NCBI GenBank assembly: GCA_032718565.1
Contig: JAVGVS010000279.1
Coordinates: 339,827 to 403,826, forward strand
DNA from: Distichodus sexfasciatus
Taxonomy: Eukaryota; Chordata; Actinopteri; Characiformes; Distichodontidae
Length of the DNA: 64,000 bases
Reading direction: 5' to 3'
Position 1 is the stretch's first letter, and each line of letters starts with the position of its first letter. Of the stretch, positions 46,471 through 58,429 are shown one piece after another. Under the pieces are notes generated by a model. The model was not told where the DNA came from and ran no database searches. It was given only the letters and a program-made list of their open reading frames with translations. The translations under genes and the position numbers were made by a program.

Positions 46471-49400
46471 GAAGCTGAAGCTTGTTCATGTTTATTCTGA
46501 TAAATAACATGCTTAAGGGTTTGACTTTCTACAAATAAGCATAAGCATAAGCATCTACACGTTTATGTGAAAATTAGTGACATCATTTAGTATGGATGAG
46601 TATAAAGCAGAATCTCCAGGATTTCACAGTGTTGCAATCACAGCTATTCAGCCAATCCTGTGAATTCATTACTACCATGCAATTTTGAATAAGACCCAGA
46701 CGGGCATAATCGATGAATGAACTCTTATTATAATGGTAGTCAAGTAGAGACTGAAAGTTAATGATAATCAGTACAAGTACTCAACATAATCCTTAAATAA
46801 CAAATTACAAATTACTCAAGTGCAGTTGACCACAGGAAAAACAGACAGGCATCTGAAGTTGAAAACATTGACATTTATTTCATCATTTAGAGGTTGTACA
46901 TTTAATGATTACTCTGGCTTTATTACATTATTGGCAAAGTTATAATATACTTCAATCGCATTTCTATACATAAATACAAAATTTGAGGTAGGGCCTCAAG
47001 GATTAATGACGTTTAAAATAAATAAATGTCTTTTCACATACATGATCATATTTCTGGCACAGGATTCAAAACATATAGCTTTTTTTACTTTATATATATC
47101 TTCATATACCGCATTTTCAAACCAAAGATGTGGTGATCAGTTTGGAGGTACACATCTGTATCCATAGGCAGATTTACCTCACTTAAAACACACAGAGATA
47201 TGTGACATTACCCAAGTAATTAGAAATTTTAACCTATGCACTGATAGGTCCACACTAAAGTGCCCAAAAGACACACACACATTAGATTAGAGAGGATTAT
47301 ATATATATATATATTGATACATGAGACGGACTAGAAGCTACTTGTACTGATATTTTGAAATACATACAATTAAATTTTATTTTGAGAGGATATCTATAAG
47401 GCTAATGGTTACCTGAACATGTGGGATAACATACTGACGAACATCAGTGACGACTACATGGGAGGATGAGTGGCAGTATCTCTGTCTCCTAAACACATAG
47501 ATTATTAGCATATTCATTTCTCCATATATATGTATATTATTAGAATATTTAAATAGGTATACACTTTATCTGTAGATGTATTGTCAAATATATTTTCCAT
47601 AAATATTTTCTTTTTCTCATAAATAGCTTTTTAGTAGAACATTATTTTCAACTTCTCCTTCTTTGGTTACCTACTGCCCAGCGTTGACCTGTAGGCATTA
47701 AAATACTTATTTATTTATTTATTTATTTATTTATTCTCATTGAAGGAGGAAAGAGGATCCGCATTAAAAACCCAACTCTTCCTCCTCCTCCTCCTCCGCT
47801 TGTACATTAGATAAGAGAGTAAACTCGGCTCGCATTGCAAAAATGAGGAGCACATGCAGGGGGGAGAGGAGAAAAGAGGGAGGAAAACAGACGCGGACAA
47901 AAGAACACGTAAAACAACAGCACATGCAAGTCTGCTAGCTAGTTTATTAAAGTTACTGCTTATTTCTGTAGGTCACTGAGTTTATAGGTATGAATACAGA
48001 GAAACACAGAGACACGAGGCCTGGCGCGGGGGAAAGCCTACGAAAAGGAGTTAATTTTACAGCTTTTATCGGCTCCGCTACGAGGCCTCTTAGAAGAGCA
48101 GCGAGGCTAGAAAAACGGCCTAAAAGTGCCCGCTCCGGCCTTGGCATGGCTGCCCGGGGGTGTAATGGGGATGAATAAGTGATGAGAGCGTTTTACACCT
48201 CCCCAGTGTCTCTAGTGCCTGTATTAGAAATCTGGCTCCTCTTTCCTGAGGGAGAGACAAGACGTTTATAAAAGATTTTGCACGACGCAGGTTTAGGCAG
48301 CGCACAGTGACTCATGGCACAGCCAGACCATGCAGCCGTCAACTTAAACCGGACAGCTGGTTAAGTATTTAAGAAAGCAGTTTAGCTACACACACCTATA
48401 CACACCTCACACACATACACACACACACATACAAGACACGGAGGAATCATTATTTTCTGGCATTAAATATCAAAGCTGTATATATTTATTCTCTATTTTT
48501 GACACCTCATTGTCTTTCCGAGTGCTTTTCTTTTTTTTTTACTTTTAGAGGCTATTAGTGGAATATGATTGCAAGTCAAACTTCATTTCACAGCTATGAG
48601 AAAGCATGCAGTGAGTCCAGGCAGACTCCTAAATCTCAGCGTTCCACCTCGCTCAAATCTCTTTTTCGTAGCATCCATCCTCTCTTCCATTAACCGGCTC
48701 CGCTTATTGAAGTGCCCCCGGCGCGGCGCGGCGCAGACCGATCCCGGGAATCAAAAAACATGGCTGTTTTTAATCAAGACCTGTTTTTCCTTTTTTCCCT
48801 CCTCAGCGTGGAGGTGAATGCCCTGTTAAATTGAGTAATATTATATCAATAGCTTTTCTGATTGCTTTAGAGTCGACGTCAGACTTTGATTGGTCGTGAT
48901 GCAAAACGAGGGCCTGACTGGTTGCCCGCGGCATTAACGGCGGTAACACGGTTTACGTGCCATCTCAATCACGAAGCGTGAAGCGAGCAGCTGCAGAACG
49001 CATCGCCATCCCCCCGAACCCAAGTGCACAAAACCGCAGGAGACGGGAAACTTCACACCGTCATCTTCACGCGTTCATCATGGCTTCAGCTGTGTCTTTA
49101 AAAGTCTTAAAGGGAATCATGCGACGCATCACCCAATCTCCAGCCTGACATCCAAAAACATGGGGAAAGAAACCACAGCATTATCACAGAACGCTATTTT
49201 ACATGTCTCAGACCCTCCAGGATTTCACGACGTTGAGATCACAACTATTAATTCAGCCAGTCCCCGTGAATTCACTACTACTGCGTAATTTTGACCAATT
49301 ACCGCAACTTTTCCACAATTTTTGAACAATCGTTGTTTCCTGCAAACCGTTGAGCCACATGTCTAATGGTTAATAAAAAATAATAGTGGTTTTGTTCATT

Positions 49401-50246
49401 TTAATTCATTGTTAAAGAATCATTATAAAGGGGGACAACATTGCAAAATTGTCTTCTTATTTGACTTGCTCTCACGACTTTATTGCAACAAAACGCCTAA
49501 AAACACAGCAGCGTTCATCACAATTATTTAGAAAAGCTGCCGCAAAATCAGGCGTGTTAGACCACAACGATCCCAAAAAAGGCCCAAAGTCCTGGAGGGA
49601 CTGGTGTCTTATAGGGTCATGAACAATCACTGATACGTTCCTTTTTCCTTTTCTTCTTTTGTGTCCATAGCAGAGGGGGAAAATGTACAATTTTACATCT
49701 GTCCAGCCCGAGCGCACGTCCGCGAAAAGTAAGGCCGATGAAATCGAATATACCTGAGACCCTGTTTCATGGAGAGACACTAACAAGAGGAAAAGTCTTT
49801 TGGAAAAGGAGGATGGTCCCTAAACAACTTCCAGAGGATTATAAAGAAAGCAGTTTTTCTCCCAAATCCCGCTGAGTCAACACCACAAGCACATTATCTA
49901 GTAAGCACGACTCATCTACACCACTCAACAATATACACACCATATGCACCTGCCGCACAACTACAACAAGACAAATGGCAGTTCCACACACACACCGCAC
50001 GCTTCTCAACGTGCACGCACACACACACACAAACACCCGTCTTTGTGCCGCACGCACCGTCAGCCTGCCTTGAAGAAGAAGAAGGAGCGTTCCACAAAAA
50101 GACCACAGCACATAAAGCAACACTCGAAATGTGGAGAATAAATATTCACACATAAACGCTATAGCTGACCACTGAGTGGACTTCTAAACACTGAACGGTA
50201 ACATCACAGGCTTGCATGGCTTCACTTCTCTTTTCTGTAGGATAGT
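46471..50246. other. Intergenic sequence 3' of slc6a5
   Basis: 46.5-47.7 kb is very AT-rich; 47708-47734 is (TTTA)n and 47773-47797 (TCC)n. From 47.8 to 49.1 kb the DNA is GC-richer and free of recognisable repeats. No nell1 exon, tRNA or other gene was recognised. Confidence 0.5.
47708..47734. repeat. (TTTA)n microsatellite
   Basis: Perfect tetranucleotide run of 27 bp. Confidence 0.92.
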
Positions 50247-50991
50247 TTTAATGAGGGAGACGGGTCTGCGAGAATGCGCTCCGCACTACGAGATCGATGA
50301 GCCTCCTTCAGCAGTATAGTTTTATCTTAGATGTATTCTTCAAGAAAGTTAAGACATTTAAATAGTATATTATACAATTGTCGACTGGAAGAAAACCCAA
50401 TAGCTCCAAGCTAATGACAGCAGAGTGCACGTGCCCTAACGCTTAGCTAGTAAGAGTGAAGCCACGCAGTTCTACACCGACGGCAGAAATCGGAGGCACA
50501 GGGAAGAAAGAGTTCAGAGAAGAAGTGGAAATGTAAATAACAGCTCGCTGCATATCGTATCTCGCTGTGGTAAATAGTGCTGTTTTTGAACAGAAGACCG
50601 ATCAGTAAAAGAGTCAAGGTACGCAAAGGAATCAGATCAGACCCGTTCATCTGCAGTCTGATATTGCCTCGACAGTCACATGACAGTGGACTCGGCTCGC
50701 CCGTATTGCCTTTTTACCCGAAAGTATCTTTTTTTGGGAAGGGATTAGGGGGTGGTCGGAGGAGAGGGTCGGATGGGAAAATCGGCACGCTCGGACCGAC
50801 GGGGGGGCTTTCACCTGAGAAACAGAAAAACACAACTGAAAGAAAGGGTCAGGAAGGGTCAAGAGGTGAGGAGGAGGACGAGGAGGGGGGACACTGGGAA
50901 GTGGCGGTCTTAACGAGGGGTGAGGAGCCGGTGGGAGTGGAGGGAGGTGCGAGGGGTCAGCAGCAGCAGCAGCGGGCAGCAGGGGGCGCCG
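50247..50991 (-). other. slc6a5: Probable slc6a5 3' UTR
   Basis: Untranslated sequence after the stop. In the coding sense it begins with a CTG-repeat (CAG repeats at about 50959-50973 on the plus strand) and a CT-rich run. The nearest recognisable poly(A) signal on the minus strand is the variant ATTAAA at 50247-50252, about 740 nt after the stop; a canonical AATAAA lies near 49480. The true end cannot be fixed from sequence. Confidence 0.35.
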
Positions 50992-51150
50992 TCACTGGTA
51001 GTGGTCGGACAGCTGGAAGTCTTTGGGAGGCAGTTTGAGACCCAGCGAGTTGGTGCCCAGCGGGTCAATCATGTTCTTATAGCGATCACCACGATGCCTC
51101 ATCAGGAACGGACCCCAGTCCGGCTGAGGAGAACACACCAACTTCAAACG
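50992..51150 (-). CDS. slc6a5: slc6a5 last coding exon (cytoplasmic C-tail) with stop
   Basis: 159 nt including TGA at 50992-50994. Reads RLKLVCSPQPDWGPFLMRHR, GDRYKNMIDPLGTNSLGLKL, PPKDFQLSDHYQ. The first 40 residues are nearly as in mammals. The final residues differ: mammalian GlyT2 ends in TQC, a PDZ-binding motif used by syntenin-1, and this protein ends in HYQ. The exon's acceptor CTGCAG follows a very long pyrimidine-rich tract (coding sense). Confidence 0.97.
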   Translation of the reverse strand, partial: RLKLVCSPQPDWGPFLMRHRGDRYKNMIDPLGTNSLGLKLPPKDFQLSDHYQ

Positions 51151-51554
51151 CTGCAGGGAGAGAGAGATTGATGAGTAGAACGAGAGAAGGGGAAGCAGCG
51201 AGGAACGGGAGGAAGAGGAGAGAAATGAATAGAAAGAAAGGGAGGGGAGAGAAACAGAAAAGGAGAGAGAAAGAGTGAGAGTATGATGGGGAGTAGGGGA
51301 ATAGGGGAGAGAAAAAAGAGAGGAAGGAAGGGAGAGAGCAGGAAAAAGAATGAAAAAAACAAGGAAGAAGGGAGGCAGAGAAAGGGATAAAGACAGCAAC
51401 AGTAGGCAGAGGAAAGAGGGAGGGAGAGAGGAAGAGGAGAAAGAGAGAGGGAAAGGGAAGAGAGGGGAATGAAGGAGTGAGAGATAGATACAGAGAGAGA
51501 GGTGCAGAAGAAAGAAGGAGAAAGACAGACAACAAGGCAGTCAAAGAGAGGGAT

Positions 51555-51590
<36 letters not shown>

Positions 51591-54500
51591 TAAAAGATGG
51601 GGAGAAAGGAGTGAGAGAAGGAGCAAGAGAGAAAGACAGAGGGAGGAAATGAACGAGGGAGAGAAAAGGTGAGAGTTACTTTTCACATGCACTGTTATCT
51701 GTTAATTCAGTGTCATTTCACCAGCTTTTGTCTGTTTTCTCTCTTTGTTTAGTTTTCATCAGCTCATTAGCCTCTTAGTGTTGTGATATTTCTGTGATAT
51801 TTGTTGTTTTTACTGCAGCGTTGTGGACAGTGCAGGCTGTGGAAAGACGTACTTTATAAATCCAGAATATTCACTTGGTCTCTTTTTAATTCAGCTCAAC
51901 CTGCGCGTGTAGTTTTACATCACATCACACACCGCGCGTGCAACAAAGCTGAGTCTCCGCTCCCTACCTCAGTGATGGTTCCTGGCGCCAAGTGCATCTT
52001 GATGGCGAACATGATGGGAATCCAGATGACCGAGCAGATGACCATGAGCCAACCCAGCACCATGGACCAGGGCGGGTACGTGTAGTCCTCGTAGGTCATC
52101 ACCTTCCACTGGTACAGACTCAGAGCCAAGATGAACTGGAGACGGGCAGAAAAGGAAGAGGAGGAAACGGGGACGTCAGCAGACGCAGAATAAATGGAAG
52201 AGAGAATCAAGATTAACCCGTATTTTGTTCACAGTAAGTTTGCAGCTGCAGGTAAGTTGGTGCTGTCGAGGTCTGTCACAAAGGTTATTTTGTAATGTGT
52301 TATTTCCCGACTTTATTTCCTCCTGCGCCATCCGGTACGGACCACACACACACCCTGGCATTAGAGGACACCAGTAGGAAAATGTCCGTGATTTCTTATC
52401 TGTAATTGGGAGAAAATTTCAGGCTCGAGATTCACTACAACTCACTGGCAGCTTTGAGATGTTACAATTTTCTTCCAATCTAAGAAAACCAATTTTGGTC
52501 ATTTTTCCCCTCAGACAGGTAAATGTTTGTTCTCAGCAGCCAATTTCCCCAGCCTGACGTTGAAAGAAGATGGACGTAAGAGTGAGGGCCGAGCGGATGT
52601 GCAGGAGTCGTCGAGGAGGAAGAGGCCGTTAGTTACGGCGCGGACGTACTGTAAGGATGGTCGGCGTCACAAAGGCCCAGCAAATTCTCCAAAACCTGTT
52701 TGGCTGGAACCCAATCATCATTTCAATGTCCTCACAGAATCGCTGCAGGCCTGCGGGTCATGCAAACAAAGTGGGAGGAAAAAGGAGATACTGATTAAAT
52801 GCTGCACAAAGGTAGAAAGACATCCAAAAAGAGATGAGCAAAGGGGGAAGGTGCAGGAAATTGGGGCAGCACACACACAGGAAATAAAATAAAGTGGATA
52901 TGGTTAACTACAGCCCAAAAATCCCTGGAAGGGAGAATAAACAAATACAGAAAATGGCACATTCCTCTTTTGGACCATCACTATAATGGCTGCAGAACAT
53001 GTTTAGTTTAATTCTGTTGTAATGCTCAGAGCAAAATGATGTGTCGCTAAATATGGACCAGAGCTGGCCTCATGGTTAGTTTACTCTACAGAAGAACAAG
53101 AGCGCCGTCCTGTGGCCACAGCGGGGAATAACCACAGCACAGGCCACTGTTTAAAAACTGGAATGAGAGAATGTTCTGGTGTCACAACTGCAGAAATATT
53201 ATATAATCAACGTTTACATTTGACAAATTCGGCATTGACCAGACGCCCTTATCCAGAGCACCTCCCATGTTCAAGCAGTTGTTCAAACCCTAGTTTAGAG
53301 CGTATATACAGAATGATGCTGTGCAAAAGTCTGAAACAGCCTCTAATTTCTTCATTTTTGCTTTCAAATGAGTCTTGAAGAACAGCATTTACAGGTGTTT
53401 GCACACGCTGCACTGTATCTACTGTTCCTAGCCATATGACTGAAATGAGGAGTGGCTCAAGACGTTTGCACAGTACAGTGATATGCTGTATAATGACACT
53501 GGAATTAGACATTGTTTTTTATATCTTATGTTTTAAATCATTTATATATTTAATTTCTAAATGTTGTCTATTATGTTTGTTTTTAAATGATACTTTTGAA
53601 AGTAATTCTATGTATTTATACAGGATTATGGGTCAGATTTACTGTATAATATTGTAACATCTCTCTCACCATAAATGTAAGAAACTCCAATCAGCTCGAA
53701 GATGGCGATAATGACCAGAGAGTAGGAAGCTGCGTAAGTGTCCACCAGCTGCAGCATGTACATGCCACTCTGTAAACACACACACATGTAATAAAATACA
53801 GTATGGGGTTTTAAATAGCATGAGAAAGACCAAAAAAATCTAATCTGATTATTCAATAAATATACTAGTGCATTTCAAATAATTAGAATATTGTAAAAGT
53901 CAATAATTTTTGTTTTATTCATAAAGTTATGAATCATGTATGCTGTATTCGTTACACGTAAATGTAATATTTCAAGTCTGTTTGGTTTTAATGTTGACAT
54001 TATGTCTGAGAGCAACAGCTGGTTACTAGAGCTGAGACAGTCTAATCATCTGAGATTCCCAAAAAGCTTTCACTTTACATGTAATTAATATAAAATATAT
54101 GAAGATTTAAAGTGACTGCTTGAACACAGCACAACACAGTGCACCACAACCACGTGAGCTCTGCATTTGACCCATCCCTGAAGGAGCAGTGGGCAGTGCT
54201 TGGGGATGGTACCTTGCGCATGAGTACCTCAGTGGTACTTGAACCGGCGACGCTCTGACCACGTGACCAACTCCATAACCGTTACACTACCACCAGCCCC
54301 GAATTCAACTTCCTAAACGAATAAAAAATGGCACGCATGACGGTGGCGTTCAGCAGCGTGTGTCCTGTCTCAGGTGATTAATAACGCTGAAGCTCCGGCT
54401 GCAGGTTCTACAGGCTCTAGTGGGACTGCAGCACATTAACTCATGTCCTGGAGTTTGGGAACGCGGGGAATCACGTCTGTCTGACGGATGAATCTAATTA

Positions 54501-57500
54501 TGGGGTCATTACTCAGGTCCAGACTAAACCTAGTGCCAGGGTGAAACATTCCAACCCAAAGCAGATTTACAGAATTGTCTCCAGGCACATAAAGAGTGAG
54601 TCTGGGGTGAGAGTGGCAGGAAAAAGAACTCAGAGGACGTGGAACCTGGAGACGAGGCTGGAATTATTCTCTTTTAAAAAATAATGTAGTAGCTTAGAAA
54701 GTAAAAAAATATATATAATTATTTAAAAAAATACAATTACACTAGTGCAGGTACATATAAAAATGTAGAATTTTCTGTATCAATTTCAATTACCATTCTG
54801 TAACAGTAGTGTAATAGTTAGGGAGTTGGCCCTATGATGGGAAGGTCGCCGGTTCAAGTCCCAAACCAGTACAGATAACTCCTGAGCAAGCACTGCTCCC
54901 TGGGTGCTGCACGTCAGCTGACCACTGCTCCTTCACGGATGGGTCAAATGCAGAGCTCACATGTGGTTGTGGTGCACTGTGTGTTGTGCTGTACTGTTCA
55001 CAACGACAAATAATCACTCACTGACTATATGACAAGTCCAACACTTGAACAATTCTCCTTGTGGACTGGGCCCATGTCGGCTCCGTGTGCTAGAGCTTCA
55101 CTACACAATAATGCCGACTCATTCCAAAATCAGTACGAGACCCAACGCCAGGCCGATGTGGTCACTCACCTCGTTGATCATGGGGAACCCCAGCACGTAG
55201 AACGCGACGCAGCAGGCCAGCGTGAAGACAGGCTTGTGCTTACGCAGGTATTTAGGAAACTCATCCGACACCGAGGTCACTATAGTCTCAATGGTGGCAA
55301 ACTGAGGCGGGGAGAGAGCACACAATACAATGAAGTTACTTACAAATCTTTGGAAAAGAACCTGATGAAAAGTAAAGATGAACCTGGAATTGCAGATTCT
55401 CGTTCAGTGAGTTAGAGTGGATCAACTGTACGACTTATTAGCTTAAAAATAACCGTTTTAGTGGAGTTTTAGGGAACAGCAGCTACGGAGACTGCAACGC
55501 TGCAGATATTACATTAATGCCGTCATTAAACCACCAGCAGTCTACAGAGATCTGGTGAGAAATGAGTACAGCAGATTCGTCTATGAAGACTCTCTCTCTC
55601 TCCTCACACACACACATTCCTAATGCTGAATGGATGAATGTGGTGTTACCATGGTATCCAGCCCGAGTGTGAGAAGCATGAGGAAGAAGATAATCGCCCA
55701 GAATGGAGAAACTGGCAGCCTGGTCAGGGCTTCTGGGTACACCACAAACGCAATGCCTGGCCCTACACACACACACACACACACACACAACATGAATTAT
55801 ACTTTATGATGTAGACATATATTAGAGACAGACATATGCTGTATATGTATATATTTATTTTTTCAATCTTCAACCAGTACCGCTGAAATTATTTCAGTCT
55901 CAAGACACTGCATCTACTAGTATCGTATGAATTATAAAAATAATATATATTAACACATCATTGCAAACATAAATAGGAAAGAGCCCATTAAAAACAACTA
56001 TGGCAGCCACATGAACCCATATTTATTCGTCTTTACTGCATGTACAGTACGTGTAAAAGCTCCAGCTGTTCTGGTGTCGTACCTTCATCTGCTACACTCT
56101 CTATGGGCACCTTGAGCTCATGGGCCATGAAGCCGATGACTGAGAAAATGACAAAACCAGCAAAAATACTGGTAGCACTGTTAGTACACGTCACTATGAT
56201 GGTGTCCCTGCAGGAGAGAGAGAGAGAGAGAGAGTCAGGAATACAGAGACAAACTCCAGTAACAACACTAGACATCATTAAACTACGTTTATTTACTTCT
56301 TTAAAACACTAAGACTTTTACATAATATTACATAAAGTAACTGGTTCCATTGCAATATGACTGTGTCTGAATTGTAGTGTGTTACTCGACTCCTGCATTA
56401 CTGTTGAGTTACTTTCACCAGAGTAAGTGTGGAGGTAGGACATAGTGAAATGGTAAAACGTGTGTTACTGAAATATGTAATGAGTATAATATTTCTGAAA
56501 AAGCATTCGGAAAGCCTTACTGCGGTACAGCAAAACGTAATGGATTACTGTAATAACGTTACTTTTGTAACACATTACTCCCAACACTGTTGTTGAATGA
56601 GATCCAGTAAACTGATCGGACCGTCATGATCCATGTGTAATACATGTGCAATAAGGGTTAAAAGTGGTGCAGGTTTGGAGATAATGACCTGTAGCAGTTG
56701 TTATGGAACTTGTTGTAGGAGGACAAGGTGATTAAACCTCCCCAAGCAGCTGAGAGAGAGAAGAAGATCTGAGTTGCAGCATCTTTCCACACCTGTACAG
56801 AGGAAAGTGTGATTCATTTTTAATTATTTTTCTGTGAAACATTAACATTAAGTGACTGCAGTCATTAACATGGATCAGTACACAGTGCTCTCTCTCTCTC
56901 ACTTTAGCATCGCTGAGTTTCTCCCATTTGGGCGTGATGAAGTAGAGAATGCCGGACCCGGCTCCGGGCAGCGTGACACCGCGGATCAGCAGGATGACCA
57001 GCACCACATATGGGAAGGTGGCAGTGAAGTAAACCACCTGCACACAAACACAGCAGAAAACGCATTACACAGAAGATCATTAAATTATTACTGGAAAGTT
57101 ATTAATCAGATGCATTAATCATTTATTCTTCTAAAAACTGGCAAATCCTGCATGTTGCATTAGTTACTTAACCTCCATAGTAGTCTATTATTATGATTAT
57201 TATGGAAATAAGTTGAAAATGTACACACACACACACACACACACTTTGAAATGTATAAAGTATATGGCAATGGCAATACAGTAAAATATTGGCACTCCTA
57301 AGCTGCAATAACACAAAGTAATAATCATAACCTTCATAGAAAATAAATAAAAGTAATTAAAATACGCCACTTTAACAATTAAAACAAGACATTTGTGTAG
57401 ACATTTGGCATTTTGTCAAAAATCTGAAAACAAACAGTATTAAGATGAACTCGATTTTACAGCCAATTACAGTGGTCTCTCTGTTTACAGGCATTTTTCT

Positions 57501-58354
57501 GCAGGAAGTCAACATTTTCCAGAGTAGACTTTTTCCAACTTGCTCAGTTGCTGTCAGTGCTTGAGGCCAATATAAACACTTGAAGCGTGAACACATACAA
57601 CACTCTAGTATTCACAAACACGCCACAGAGCAGCAGGGAAAATTCTCCGTCATTTAACAAAAAGCACATTTTGAGATGCCAGAAATACCAAGAGCAAAAA
57701 AAAATCACAACCACAGCCGACAGAACAGCATCTGCTGTTTGCCAAATTACTGCACTCAGACTTTACAGTGAATGAAAACTGACAGCTATCAGCTCCAAAC
57801 TGAAGATTTTTCCATTATTTCACTCCAACCCGGAAATATCACCTAAAATCCTATTATTTCTCATTATGCTGGTGGCACACGGATATCAATGTGCAGAAAA
57901 GAGTCTGTTTTCACCCTGAAAGCATTTACTAGTGCATCTGAAAAATTGAACATTGTGAAAAATGAGTCACTGGTTTTCATTACTTAATTTAAAATCCCTC
58001 ATGTATGCTGTATTCTTAACTTCATGTATGCAATATCCATTAAAATGTAACGTGAAATATTTCAAGCCATTTTTGAAGATTGTGGATAAAACTTGTGAAC
58101 CTTGTGAGTTTGAGTAAATCAGTCAAAGGGTTTTAAATATTCCCTGAACATGAATGAATGTGTATGAAGGTTTACCTTTTGTACTAATGAAACGACTGAC
58201 CTTGACTGACGATGTTCTAATTTCTTGAGATGCACTAAACATTCTGAAATGATTTAATCCCATCAGGCTTTAAAACCAGCAGCAGAGAGAGTGTGTGATG
58301 ACACCAGAGCACCACTGAGGGGCGCCATAAGCTGCTTTACCGACACTTCCAGTC

Positions 58355-58429
<75 letters not shown>

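Noticed and set aside
1..50990. Search for nell1 exons (EGF-like and VWC cysteine-rich coding)
   Set aside because: No frame with the expected Cys spacing was found. Short exons could still be missed by eye; a tblastn with NELL1 would settle it.
51086..51692. Minus-strand frames of 135-182 codons rich in Ser, Leu and Pro
   Set aside because: All but the terminal GlyT2 exon part is translation of the purine-rich tract in three frames at once; three overlapping frames of similar length show low complexity, not coding.
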